From Branchinecta lynchi (taxonomy: Eukaryota; Arthropoda; Branchiopoda; Anostraca; Branchinectidae), in the NCBI GenBank assembly GCA_023053575.1, contig JAKZAP010000006.1, positions 13,401,280 through 13,465,279 on the forward strand: DNA of 64,000 nucleotides, written 5' to 3'. Shown here in pieces: positions 54,772-64,000 of this stretch (positions within the stretch are counted from its first letter, which is position 1; every line of letters begins with the position of its first letter). The translations under genes and the position numbers were made by a program. The notes below the pieces were generated by a model. The model was not told the origin of the DNA. It saw only the letters and a program-made list of their open reading frames with translations, and ran no database searches.

Positions 54772-55735
54772 CTATAAGAAATACACAAAATATAACAATG
54801 CGATATCATTTAGACTGGTTACCCTGAATTTCGACAGACATTCAATCCAAGTTCAGACTATGGGTAGCATCAATCGTCAAGACGCTCTTCATGTGTGGTG
54901 AAATGAACCCCACAGAAAACGCTTATCTTTCACTGCAGCAAATACGTATTTTTGGAAGATTCAGTCAACCTTATAGTACCGGGGATGGTGAACTCAGACT
55001 TTGGACTCGTCTCGAGACACCTTTTTCAAGGACTCGAACTTGTCTCAGCCTCGGATTTGCTGGACTCGTAGCAGCTCTGCCTAGGACAGACTTTTATGTC
55101 GCGGAACTAATGTACGATCTATGCTATGAATAAGATAAGATGGATCTTTTTTCCCGCAGCCAAACTTGAAATAAATCCCCCTCATGTACTAAAAAACGAC
55201 TCGCTAGAACTTGAAATATAATGGCATGGTCAAAACAATAGTCAAGATACATTTCCGGTCGAACCCGGACACCTTACTCACGTGACCCTGCTCGCCAATT
55301 AGTGATTTGTTCAAAAGGTCGAACCTTTCGAGGAATATAGTATTCAAAGAAGGAACAGGGATTCCTAGAACAGGGACTGGACTCACAAATTATAGTTCTC
55401 TCTTCTTCATTAATTTTGGCGTAACTCCGCACATTGGTACTTCGATTCCAATTAACCCCACACATGGATCCAAGCGTAAAACATCACAAGAAGTTTTGTC
55501 TGGACTTTTGTCTGGATTCGTAGCAGGAACAAGCTTTCATCTTTCCAATTCGCATTGTACTGAGTTGTTGACAGTACAACATTTTTAAAATCGTGCAAAT
55601 CACTATTCATTCCATGTTTCTGCAGCCAGCGTTGGAATCTTGGGCTTTTTTAACTGGTGGCAGAACAACCACATCGCAAACAAGCAATTTAATTATTCTA
55701 TAATTTTCATTTGTGACTACGACTTGCGGTTTTTC
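54772..55735. other. No gene recognised
   Basis: 54,990-55,060 repeats the 37.5-kb dispersed block. A 93-codon open frame at 55,307-55,588 (+) has no recognised domain. Confidence 0.4.
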
Positions 55736-55737
55736 CA

Positions 55738-55900
55738 CAAGTACGTGTTTGCAACTTGAGCGGCTTTGAGCCTGAAGAGGACCCTTGCCAAGAAGGACCA
55801 AATATAGCTGTAATAAAATTCAGCAGACGTACCCGTTTTGCACTATCAAATATGATTCGCAGTCAGCTTAGCCTGAAGGAATATTTAATACCATACGCTG
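55738..55900. mobile_element. Foldback family copy, right half
   Basis: acttgagcggctttgagcct, gaggacccttgccaagaagg, tatcaaatatgattcgcagt and cctgaaggaatattta: the same order as the right half at 29.9 kb plus the outer end seen at 44.1 kb. Confidence 0.7.
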
Positions 55901-56163
55901 TAAACAATCCGCCAAAAAACTCGCCGAACTGCATTTTACCGAAGAAAGTATAACTTTTCTTACAGGAAAGGTGAAGTCGCCAGGATACGTCATCGCTAAT
56001 CTGATAAAACGTCATCATAAACTTGGGAGAAACCAGGAAGCAACACATAGCTATGTATGTTTCATCCATGATGACTCGTCAGACAGCCTTTTCGTGAAAT
56101 TCTTCCGACGCGTGTGTGATTATGACCATATGGCATGCATTTTGGGTCAAAATTGTTAAAAAT

Positions 56164-56495
56164 GTTGCCGAGAATACTTGAAATGTCGCCGAGAATTCAT
56201 GAAATGTAGCCGAGAATGCTGTTTTTGTCGCCGAGATTTTTTATGTGTATCCGAGACTGCAATGTTTGTTGCCGAGAATGACAACTTTGTAGCCGAGATT
56301 TTCACTGAAAAGCGTGTCGCCGAGAAATACAGATATGCGTTCGAAACCAAAAATCTAGTTCCCGAGATGGAACAAAGTGTCGTCGAGATTGCTAAGAATG
56401 TCGCCGAGATTTCGCGTAACGTCGCCGAGAATGCATGAAATGTCGCCGAGATTTTTTTGAAAATAAAATACAAGTGAAAAAAGTGTCGCCGAGAA
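56164..56495 (+). repeat. 21-bp periodic motif array (GTCGCCGAGA)
   Basis: A 10-bp core, usually gtcgccgaga or gt(t/a)gccgaga, starts at 56164, 56185, 56206, 56227, 56247, 56268, 56289, 56316, 56337 (degenerate), 56358, 56379, 56400, 56421, 56442 and 56485. Spacing is 21 bp except 20, 27 and 43. The 11 bases between cores vary freely. 21 bp is seven codons: one frame gives CRRE, and after the 20-bp step VAEN/VAEI, at heptad spacing. Both strands are open over most of it. Confidence 0.9.
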
Positions 56496-56599
56496 TTGAG
56501 AAAAAAAAAATACAGCTTAGAACGAAAAATCTGATTTTTGAGATGGGAACAAATGTAGCCGACTTGGTGGTTGGTGAGGTCCTCCTTATTGTTCTATTT

Positions 56600-56730
56600 G
56601 TTAGTCCGGAACAAGTGTGATTCTTCGCTGTAGTAGACGCTCGCTACCATTGTAAGTGCTATATTTGCTATCGCACTCTTGTTGGTATTAGTCTACTCAA
56701 TAAACAATGTGAATGTGAACAACAGTTGCT
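56600..56730 (+). other. Possible solo LTR-like or 3' terminal segment
   Basis: TGTGATTCTTCGCTG begins a stretch with a cactcttgttggtattagtc block and aataaa, ending near gtgaatgtgaaca, that is, TG...CA boundaries of about 105 bp. No target duplication could be fixed, so this is weak. Confidence 0.2.
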
Positions 56731-56780
56731 CAAAAGTAAGATCCACAGGAAGTTTCAAAGGAAAGGATATGGCTCAGAGG

Positions 56781-57314
56781 CAGGGGCGTTACGAAAGGGG
56801 GGGGGGTGCAAAATTCGGTAGCTTATTCGGTATAATTGCCAGGATTCGGTAGTTTACACGAACATGAAGAGGTCGAGTGAAGAACTGGTCGCAGACAAAA
56901 GGACTCATCTATGATTTCATCGATAGTCTTTACTTTTATTTGTATCCTAAAAACAAGCTCTTATCAGAAATTTCTCGAAAATTCTGCCTGCGGCGCTTTT
57001 CATAATATTCCCTATTTTCCGTAAAATTCGCGTCATTTAGCTAGGTTTTAAACCAGTTTTAGGGATCGGGATTTTTCGAAATCCTAAAAGCTAGAACCTG
57101 CATGGAAATAGCTGAATTTGGCAGGAAAAAACCAACTTAAGAAAATCTCGCCTGCGGCGCTCACTTTATGTGATCATGGCTAGTAATGACTAGTCATACA
57201 GGAGTTGCTGCTGCCGGGAAGTCGCTCCATCCGGATTCTGTAAATTCTTAGGATCCTGGTGTTTTGGCTCTGCACCCCCCCCCCCAAAAAAAAAATTCAC
57301 TTGCGGCGCCCCTG
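56781..57314. mobile_element. hAT-like non-autonomous element, 534 bp
   Basis: Left end caggggcgttacgaaagggg, right end gcggcgcccctg; flanks ctcagagg (56,773-56,780) and ctcacagg (57,315-57,322) match at 7 of 8. It contains two copies of a gcctgcggcgct block. Non-coding. Confidence 0.85.
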
Positions 57315-57322
57315 CTCACAGG

Positions 57323-58750
57323 TGCTAAGAAAGCTAGAATAAGTATAGTCGCTGAAAGAAATATATAATTGAAACGCATTTATTTTACGGATATATAATA
57401 AAAAAAAAGTGTTACCACCATAAATTTTTTGAAATAATGACTTAAAGTTCAATGGGCAGATCAAACTACCCCAATCCCACTATGTAACAACCTAGGAACA
57501 ATGCTTGGCCCCTAGATCAGCAGCTTTTTCAACAGTTTCCTCTCTGTGATATTTCAAAGCGTAATTTTTGGGCCAGTACATGCCCAATTTACTAGCTTGG
57601 ACGAAGATAAAAGTGATTTTTCTTATAGTACTTAGTAGATCTTTATTTTATGCATAAATCAGCTTGTATAATTCAGATTTGAATAGGTTATTTGTTTTTG
57701 AATGATTTTTGTAGCTATGCTATTTCTTATAAGCTTATTGTATATTCTGGTACATTTTATAAAGCAAGTTAATCAAGCTTCACAACACTATTCCACAAAG
57801 AAAAACTTTTAATAGGCACTTTAAGCCATGGAACACTTCTGATGAAACACTAGAACAATCAGGAAAACTGCATCTCTGGCTTGACTTTGGTGACATCTCA
57901 AATATATCCTTTTCTATCAAGCATTGCTGGGAGTTTCTGAACTTCCTGCCAAGATATCACAACTCCTAAGATTTGGATCGCTGAAATGCCGGAGAGGTAA
58001 AGACAGGGACAACAAGAAAACGGCCGATTTTCGTAGCGCCTTCTAAAGGAAGTCGGAAATGTTTATTTGTGAAGCATTTAATAGAAAGTAAAGCATTATA
58101 AGTGTCCATTGTGCTTTAAGCAGAAAAACCTGGTTCTGGGGAGACGACTGATTTTCTCTTCCATTTAAGTCATCCACCAATAGCCTTGTATACTGGTTAG
58201 GGCTAAGGTTCAAGCATAGCAAGTTCATGCTTGTTTGGTTCTTGTTCATACTAGTTTGGTTCTTGCAATAGCCTTGTCACATGGTTATGGTTAAGGTTCA
58301 AGTCTCCAAACATCGTTTGTATGATAGTTTTGGTTCATCTTCAAAGGAAATGTCATGTAAGCAGCACTTCATGGCATCTGCATGACTGGAAGTGCAAGAC
58401 CATCTCAGAACCATGCTTGTTCACTGTTTCACATTCAAATCCAAGGTCAGAGCTTCTGAGAACTTACACGTCAGCATGGCCAAGAATTGGCTCAAGCACA
58501 CTACTTCCACTGTAGTTTCAATGACTTCTTAGGACTGTGATTGTTCAACTGAACTTCAGAGACAAGAAGTGGTTTATCTGATAGGTGTAAATAAACAGGA
58601 AATTTCAGTCCGGTGATGCAGCTTTTCCACCTCGAAATTTATTTCGGCTTCCTCACTGCTACAGATCCCCAGAAGCTGAGGAATATATCCTTTGCATACA
58701 CGCTCCATATACTGATTGTCAATTAATATACTTTTTCCAAATTTTGGCTA
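57323..58750. other. No gene recognised
   Basis: AT-rich with short frames. A local repeat of atagccttgt-a-tggttagggt lies near 58,180 and 58,270. Confidence 0.4.
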
Positions 58751-59015
58751 TCACCCTTCGACTTCATATTTCAGGAAGTGCTCAATACTGTTCAAAACTG
58801 GAGCTTGAGTACTGGTCAGCTGCTCCTGTTGTCTTTGGGCACAAATGATCACTGCATGGGCTTTGCCTATTCCTTCTTGCGGACCTTTAATAGCTAATTT
58901 CCCACACTGACTTCCATTATCGACTACTGCATCTAACACTTCGGAATCCATCTTCGAATATCCGATCATAATGGCCGAGGCAGTTATGTTTCTTGATCAA
59001 TGACTGTGCCCTGGA
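58751..59015 (-). pseudogene. Exon-like block, possible KH- or SAM-type relic
   Basis: Minus strand: acceptor-like gatctcctttccag ends at 59,016, then an open region. One frame (from about 58,993) gives MIGYSKMDSEVLDAVVDNGS, CGKLAIKGPQEGIGKAHAVI and a stop at 58,751; the I-x-G-x5-I-x2-A spacing faintly recalls the end of a KH domain. Another frame begins QSLIKKHNCLGHYDRIFEDG, faintly like a SAM helix, and stops soon. A related block in the opposite orientation starts at 63,864. A decayed exon is more likely than a working one. Confidence 0.3.
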
Positions 59016-59027
59016 AAGGAGATCAAG

Positions 59028-59235
59028 TTTATTCAAACAATGTTTACAACAGGTACGTCAGCTACGATTCTTCATCAGCGATACTTCGGCCCTTTTTGGC
59101 AAGGGTCCTCGTCAGGCTGTCTATCCTCTGGTTCAACTTCGGGGAAGGAAACAAACCTGTAATATCGCTGATGAAGATTCGTAGCTGACATACCCATTGT
59201 AAACATTGTTTGAATAAATGTTTCAAAGTCAGCTT
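59028..59235. mobile_element. Foldback element, same family as 9711-9955
   Basis: gtttattcaaacaatgttta, cttcatcagcgatacttcgg, ccctttttggcaagggtcct, then the inverse arm (atcgctgatgaagattcgta, aacattgtttgaataaatgt). About 208 bp. Confidence 0.8.
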
Positions 59236-59322
59236 GGACTCAAAGAACATTTAGAGATCAAGTTGGGCACACATAGCACTCATCAGAAGAAACAATGGTA
59301 TTCTCAAGTGTTAGATTAATTG

Positions 59323-59525
59323 TGAATGAATTTGTGGAAAAACAATTAAAGATTCTTCCTTAAATATCTGATTTTGTGAATTTCTTCTCTGAAAATCAGA
59401 TATTTAAAAAATAATCTTAAATTCTTTTTTCACAAATTCATTTGCCAGCTTGAGAGGCATGAGCCTGAAAAGGACCTTTGCCAAGAAGGGCCGAAGTATC
59501 ACTCTTATGATAATGTAGCTGACTT
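59323..59525. mobile_element. AT-rich long hairpin joined to a foldback right half
   Basis: gaatgaatttgtggaaaaac pairs with gttt-cacaaattcatttgcc and ttaaatatctgatttt with aaaatcagatatttaa: a stem of about 55 bp at 59,323-59,446. It is followed by cttgagaggcatgagcctga and tgccaagaagggccgaagta, the right half of the foldback family. Confidence 0.75.
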
Positions 59526-60395
59526 ATTATGCCCACTTATTATATTCACTTATTCCCACTATTATCCCACAACTAAAAGTTCTCCTGCTTTGGAAAGTGA
59601 ACTGTTTGCTAATTCAGTCTCAGGCAAGGAGTTTTTAGCAAACTCTTTGCTTCAAAGACAATCTAGATCTGTCATGGAAGAAAAGCAAAAACGGCTCCAT
59701 AGCCTGGTGCCAGAGAGCCGATGTCTGCCGATGCTTACATACAATTCTCAGAAAAAGAGCCATTGACAGTCAAAGCTATTTCAGTCAATTCCGAAACAAA
59801 CTATACTAAAACATGAGCTACTTGAACCACTGAAAGAACTTTAGAGAGGCTGCAATGGCCTTGAACTTCTGACTTTTCTTTGGTATATGATGTCCTCCTT
59901 CGGGAAACGTAAATACCTCACTAATCTAGCAAATCAAGTTGACACTGGAGGAAGGCCCATGAATAATACAGCACTGCACCCATTTAGACACTCATACCTC
60001 CTGAATCCTATACCGCTTACTTCTTAGTGTTTTTCTAGATTATTTTGTCTGAATGATCTTATGACTCTAGGCAGATGTCTTGTTTCATGGAAATCTAGAG
60101 GGACAAAAGTCACTGTACAGGACTGGCAGGACTGGGACGCAGGGGCCCTTCCAAGGGTTTCGGCATGTTGAAAAAGTATCGCAAATATAAGACTGGCAGA
60201 TATTTTGCTAACCTGGTGAGTTATACTGGTTAGAAAGAATAGACAAGAAACAACAGGGCCAAGCAAATGCGCAAAACTGTGTGAGTTGCAAGAAAAAGTA
60301 ACAACAATTCTTACAAGTTTAAGGCAAAGGTTTATAGGTCATCCATAAATAATTGGAATTTTCTACGAGTGAAGCCCCCACAGTAGTTTGTTATA
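59526..60395. other. No gene recognised
   Basis: Short frames only. Confidence 0.4.
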
Positions 60396-60738
60396 ACTGA
60401 TGCAGTCAACCACAAACCCCTGATTTTTGGATACCCTATGCCAAATGCCGGATATGTCTAGCGTTTGGCATACCCTATGCCTAACGCTGGATACACTATG
60501 CCAGGTGCAGGATACTGTAACCCAGTAAAATATTGATGATTTGAGTGAAGCTAGAAAATCAACCAATCAGAACTCCTTTCTATTGAGGTAGGTCAGGGTT
60601 AGGTTACCAACAGGTATCCAGCATTTGGCATAGGGTATCCAGCGTTAGGCATAGGCTATGCCAAATGCTAGATATACCCAGCGTTTGGCATAGGGTATCC
60701 AAAAATCAGGGATTTGTGGCAGACTGAACTGATGACAG
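60396..60738. mobile_element. Palindromic element with GGATACCC repeats
   Basis: Arms gatgcagtcaaccacaaacc, ctgatttttggataccctat and its inverse at 60,680-60,738. Inside the arms the sub-unit (g)tttggcata-ccctatgcc recurs several times. The centre (gattgagtgaagctagaaaa-like) is shared with about 3,200. Length about 340 bp. Confidence 0.75.
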
Positions 60739-61542
60739 TTAACAGCTTGAAAATTTTCACCCGCTGCAAATTCAGGCTAAATTTTCTGAATGTTATTCTG
60801 TTTTCCTGGGGTGCTCCAGAACCCCACGGAAGCCAGTGGGCTGTCCCCCCCCCCAAATGATGCCTCTGATTCTAGGATTCTGAATCTCTGATTCAAGCAA
60901 CTCTGGGCCTGACTCTAACAATCCCCTGAGCCGAATCTCTCCGCCTCATAAACTTTGCTGTAGCAGGCACACTGAAAAACAACAACACGGGTTCGGACAG
61001 TAGTGGGTCAAGAGAACATAGGTTACCTATCCTACATTGTAAATGACATCTCGTTTTATCCATGAAATTCAATCCAAGCCTTTGGAAGACTCTGAGACCC
61101 CTCATTGTGCACACCTTTCCTGGATTTTGAATCCTGGCAATACCTCAAACCTGGAGGTAGTGAAATCCCTAACGATGTAAGAACAACGGCTAGCAAAATT
61201 CAAGAGAAATCTCAAAAGAAGTCAGAAAAAAATTAATGACATTTTCTTTCTTTATCTCTTCTGAATCTTGACACTATAAGCATAATCTTCAGTGTAAAAG
61301 ATAATTTTTCTTTTCATTTTCGGTGGTCTAATTATATTGTCAATAGGATGAACCAGAGATGAACACAGTCACAGCAGACGATTCCAATATAAAATTCGCT
61401 TGTCTTTTGAAAAAAAACTTTCAAGTTCATATTAAAATTGGGTAGTGGGACTGGTGGGGTCCGGGTCCACGCAGGGGTCTGCCCGAAAATCCTTCTCCCC
61501 CCTGGCAACAAAAATCCGTCCGCCCTCCCGAATGCAAATATA
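60739..61542. other. No gene recognised
   Basis: A C run followed by atgatgcctctg at 60,847-60,869 resembles a decayed hAT right end, but no left partner was found. Confidence 0.35.
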
Positions 61543-61762
61543 TAGGATTGGAAACTAAATATATACTCTGACAGCGAGTTAATGTAAACTCTATACAGAC
61601 ACGCAAGTTAATGTAAACAGGTGATGGTGGCCTTCCCTATCTATGAAATACTTTTCATAGAAATAAATTGGGGGGAGGGTTTGGTCAGGGTGGCTCGGTA
61701 GCCAAGGTTTTGTCTGTATAGAGTTTACATTAACTCGCTGTCAGAATATATTTAGTTTCCTA
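61543..61762. mobile_element. Inverted-repeat MITE, about 220 bp
   Basis: Left arm gaaactaaatatatactctg then cagcgagttaatgtaaactc; right arm the inverse, ending tatttagtttccta. Arms are about 52 bp. Confidence 0.8.
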
Positions 61763-61836
61763 CAGGGGGCAGCAGAGACTCAAATTTCTGACATGTAGCC
61801 TCGGAAATGGCACTTTTCGGGTAGGGGGGTACCCAC

Positions 61837-61975
61837 CACCCAATTTAAATTTGGACATTGCAATTTTGTAAAAAGACCACCCAATTTTAATTTGGACATT
61901 TGGTTTTCGGAAATTAACCACCCAATTAAAATTTGGCAATATTCGTGAGCAAACGGAGACCACCCCAAAATAAAT
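61837..61975 (+). repeat. 41-bp tandem repeat, 3.3 copies
   Basis: Units begin caccc-aatt at 61,837, 61,878, 61,919 and about 61,961. Each carries an AATTTAAATT-like palindrome and an atttgg-catt stretch; the rest of the unit varies. Confidence 0.8.
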
Positions 61976-62798
61976 AGAAAAAGGATGTTTAAATTTTTTA
62001 TTGCAGAATTGTTTGCTTATAAAGTACAAATAAAGAGAGAAAAAGTCATTAACATGTTTTTTCAACATTTTTTTTTGAAGATTCCGCTGGTCTCAGTATT
62101 GTTTCTTTAGGGATTTCAGGAAAGAATCCCGCCAGAATTTGAAATCCTCAAAAGGTGTGCGAATCACTCAAAGATGACATTTACATACAGATACAGATAT
62201 TAAAGAAGAGTGAAGGTACTGTATCACTCATGATTTATGTGCATAGTGAGGAACTTGACTAGGCTAACGATTCCCTAAGTTGAGCTAGGACTAGCCTATA
62301 TGGGTGGTACCCGAGCTAGAATTTCTATAGCCTCGAACTTGACCTGAAAATACTACAAGCAAACTTCTGCACAGTCCTAAATTTATCCTAGGTCATTCAG
62401 GGTGTCGTTCTTGACAGTTAAGTCTGCACTGGTCTTTCCCCTTATTATTTTTAGGCACAAGTTTAAGGTTGTAAAAGTTCGAGGTTTGGTACCTCTCCTG
62501 TAGATTTACAACAAGATAATCTGGTAAAGCATCAAGCATGTACAGTTTTTTATAGTGCAGGCAGGATGACAGGAAGTATGAGAGCAGTAATAGTTATCCA
62601 AAGGTGCAGTAATGCATCTGAATATATCCAAGTAGCAACATGCTGTCACAGGTCCAACTTCCATTTTCCCCTCCCCTAATCTGGGAGTTTCTAGAATGTC
62701 TCGAAAAGAAAACTAAGTAATAACAATGGAGAAATTTTAATATCAGTATGCCTTTATTCTTATAATTTCAGGCTACTGAAATACTGAGTTCTTGGGAA

Positions 62799-62950
62799 TA
62801 GTGTCCCAACGTCTGAGCACATGCCCCAATGCATGGGCATGGTGAATCATGGGGAATCGGGCCATTCCTGCAGGGCATGGTACCCCCAATGTATGAGCAC
62901 CACGCCCATAGGTTGGGGCATGCCTAGAGGTTGGGACACCATGCCATAAA
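62799..62950. mobile_element. Small palindromic element
   Basis: gtgtcccaacgtctgagcac, atgccccaatgcatgggc and their inverses (ggttggggcatgcc, aggttgggacacc) frame a centre near 62,872. About 150 bp. Confidence 0.7.
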
Positions 62951-63156
62951 AAATGAGGATTTGTGTGTGACTGCCTTGGCTCCTGGACTTAAAGTCCACT
63001 TGCTTCATTCGAGCTTGGCAAAGCAAAGGAATTAAAGCTTGATGTCTGCCCATTTGTCATCATAAGCCTGTCCACTAGGCTAGAGGAGATTCGCTGTAGT
63101 TTTAGCATGAAAAAAACGAAACAATATGCATTCCTAAGGAAGTGACCATTCAGTCA

Positions 63157-63757
63157 CCATAAAAGTAGTTGCACCTGGAAGCTGTTAAGAAGAAAGAGTC
63201 CATAAGATAGCTTGATAGGTTTGCAGATCAAGATCTGCAACAATGAAGATAGCTTTTGTCAGTTTGTCGAATCCACAGTTGTGTGAGAATTTTTATTTTA
63301 GTCAGTAATGTGTGAAACTGTTACATCCACTGGGAATATTTCTAGTACTTGTCTGCCAACTACCTGCAGCCCAAACCTAGGCAATCTGGCACTATCTTAT
63401 CGAGTTATGAATGAGAGTCTCTTCAAATCTCTCAAACTGCTCTTCCAGAATAACAAAACATTGTCTTATACATTTAGGACTTTCATAAAAATCCTGAAAG
63501 AATTGCACTTTGTGTAACAGAAAGATTTTTATAGATGGCAAAATATAAGCATCACGAGAACAGGCAATGCAGATCACAATGTTGGACAAACAGACAAACT
63601 AAGTGAACTTAGCAATTCTTACTTCTGAGTTTAAGGAGAGGATGATGCTAATATACCTACTTCCTAGTCAAGCATGTAGTTATTGTCATGTCATAATAAA
63701 AGTAGTTTATACCTTGAAGCTATTAAGAAGAAAGAGTCCATATATTAGCTTGATAGG
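63157..63757 (+). repeat. Direct repeat pair
   Basis: About 65 bp at 63,157-63,226 (gaagctgttaagaagaaaga, gtccataagatagcttgata) recurs at 63,694-63,757 with small changes, 535 bp later. Confidence 0.75.
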
Positions 63758-63845
63758 TCAAGAGTAGGTTGTCACCATAAAAATACTTCTAAAACCATAC
63801 AGCAGCATAAGTTTATTATCTTCTGAAGTTGGCTATTTGGGACTA

Positions 63846-63960
63846 ACTTGATGTTCTTTCCAGGGCATAGTCAGTGATCAAGAAACAGTACCGCCTGTAC
63901 TAGCATCATCAGTAACTCAGCGATGGATACAGAACTAGGCTATCAGATAGTGTGAATAAG
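63846..63960 (+). pseudogene. Exon-like block homologous to 58,880-59,030 (inverted)
   Basis: ttgatgttctttccag, then gtcagtgatcaagaaacagt, later agcgatggatacagaac; the minus strand at 59,030 reads ttgatctcctttccag, gtcattgatcaagaaacata, agatggattccgaag. Every frame has stops here, so if this was an exon it has decayed. Confidence 0.35.
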
Positions 63961-64000
63961 AATGAAAGTCCAAGTTCAAAAAATTAAAATCATGTGGAAT

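Noticed and set aside
56164..56495. 21-bp array as a CRISPR array
   Set aside because: Repeat core of 10 bp and spacers of 11 bp are far too short, the cores vary, and the genome is animal.
60847..60870. C run followed by atgatgcctctg as a hAT right end with duplication attctagg
   Set aside because: No upstream copy of attctagg next to a CAGAGGC end.
62850..62875. TGGCCCGATTCC on the minus strand, reading WPDS, considered as the missing WPD-loop exon of the phosphatase
   Set aside because: It is followed at once by a stop and lies in a palindromic repeat; surrounding residues do not fit a phosphatase domain.

Overview
The window is eukaryotic and almost certainly from an invertebrate animal. 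Its coding sequence is split by GT-AG introns, one spliced gene encodes ribosomal protein uL16/RPL10, and most of the rest is transposable-element DNA of animal types: an L1/Tx1-like LINE, hAT-like elements with 8-bp target duplications, Mutator-like foldbacks with 9-bp duplications, palindromic MITEs, and 'pearl'-type elements that combine core repeats with a GACG microsatellite, best known from bivalves and other marine invertebrates. I cannot name the species.

Layout. 1-4900: no gene found; a few palindromic repeats. 4911-10952 (+): RPL10, five coding exons, 219 codons, with repeats in introns 2 and 4. 11.1-21.0 kb: array of pearl-like elements in both orientations, with a possible LINE ORF1 scrap and satellite-rich hAT debris. 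21,390-24,049: a hAT-like element with matching 8-bp duplications whose interior is a tandem satellite with a three-monomer higher-order period of about 430 bp. 24,315-29,861: full-length LINE with poly(A) tail and target duplication, inserted into a foldback element whose halves flank it. 33,199-53,046 (-): a four-exon gene for a long, highly charged, probably disordered protein of 1,152 residues, assembled here from phase-compatible exons; its large introns hold a 1.3-kb Mutator-like palindrome, a smaller sibling, another pearl-like element, a 200-bp hAT MITE and a 3.7-kb repeat block bounded by inverted repeats. 54,612-54,771 (-): one exon of a protein tyrosine phosphatase catalytic domain, closest by eye to the SHP type. 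55.7-64 kb: repeats, including a block of about 15 motifs spaced almost exactly 21 bp apart, another hAT-like element, long hairpins, and two inverted exon-like blocks.

The genes show no common pathway: a housekeeping ribosomal gene, a phosphatase fragment and an unrecognised charged protein. The window is most informative about transposon structure, because many insertions can be delimited exactly from target duplications, and one pearl-like insertion has an uninterrupted paralogous site inside the same window. Exon joins, families and element classes rest on reading the sequence by eye; no search was run.
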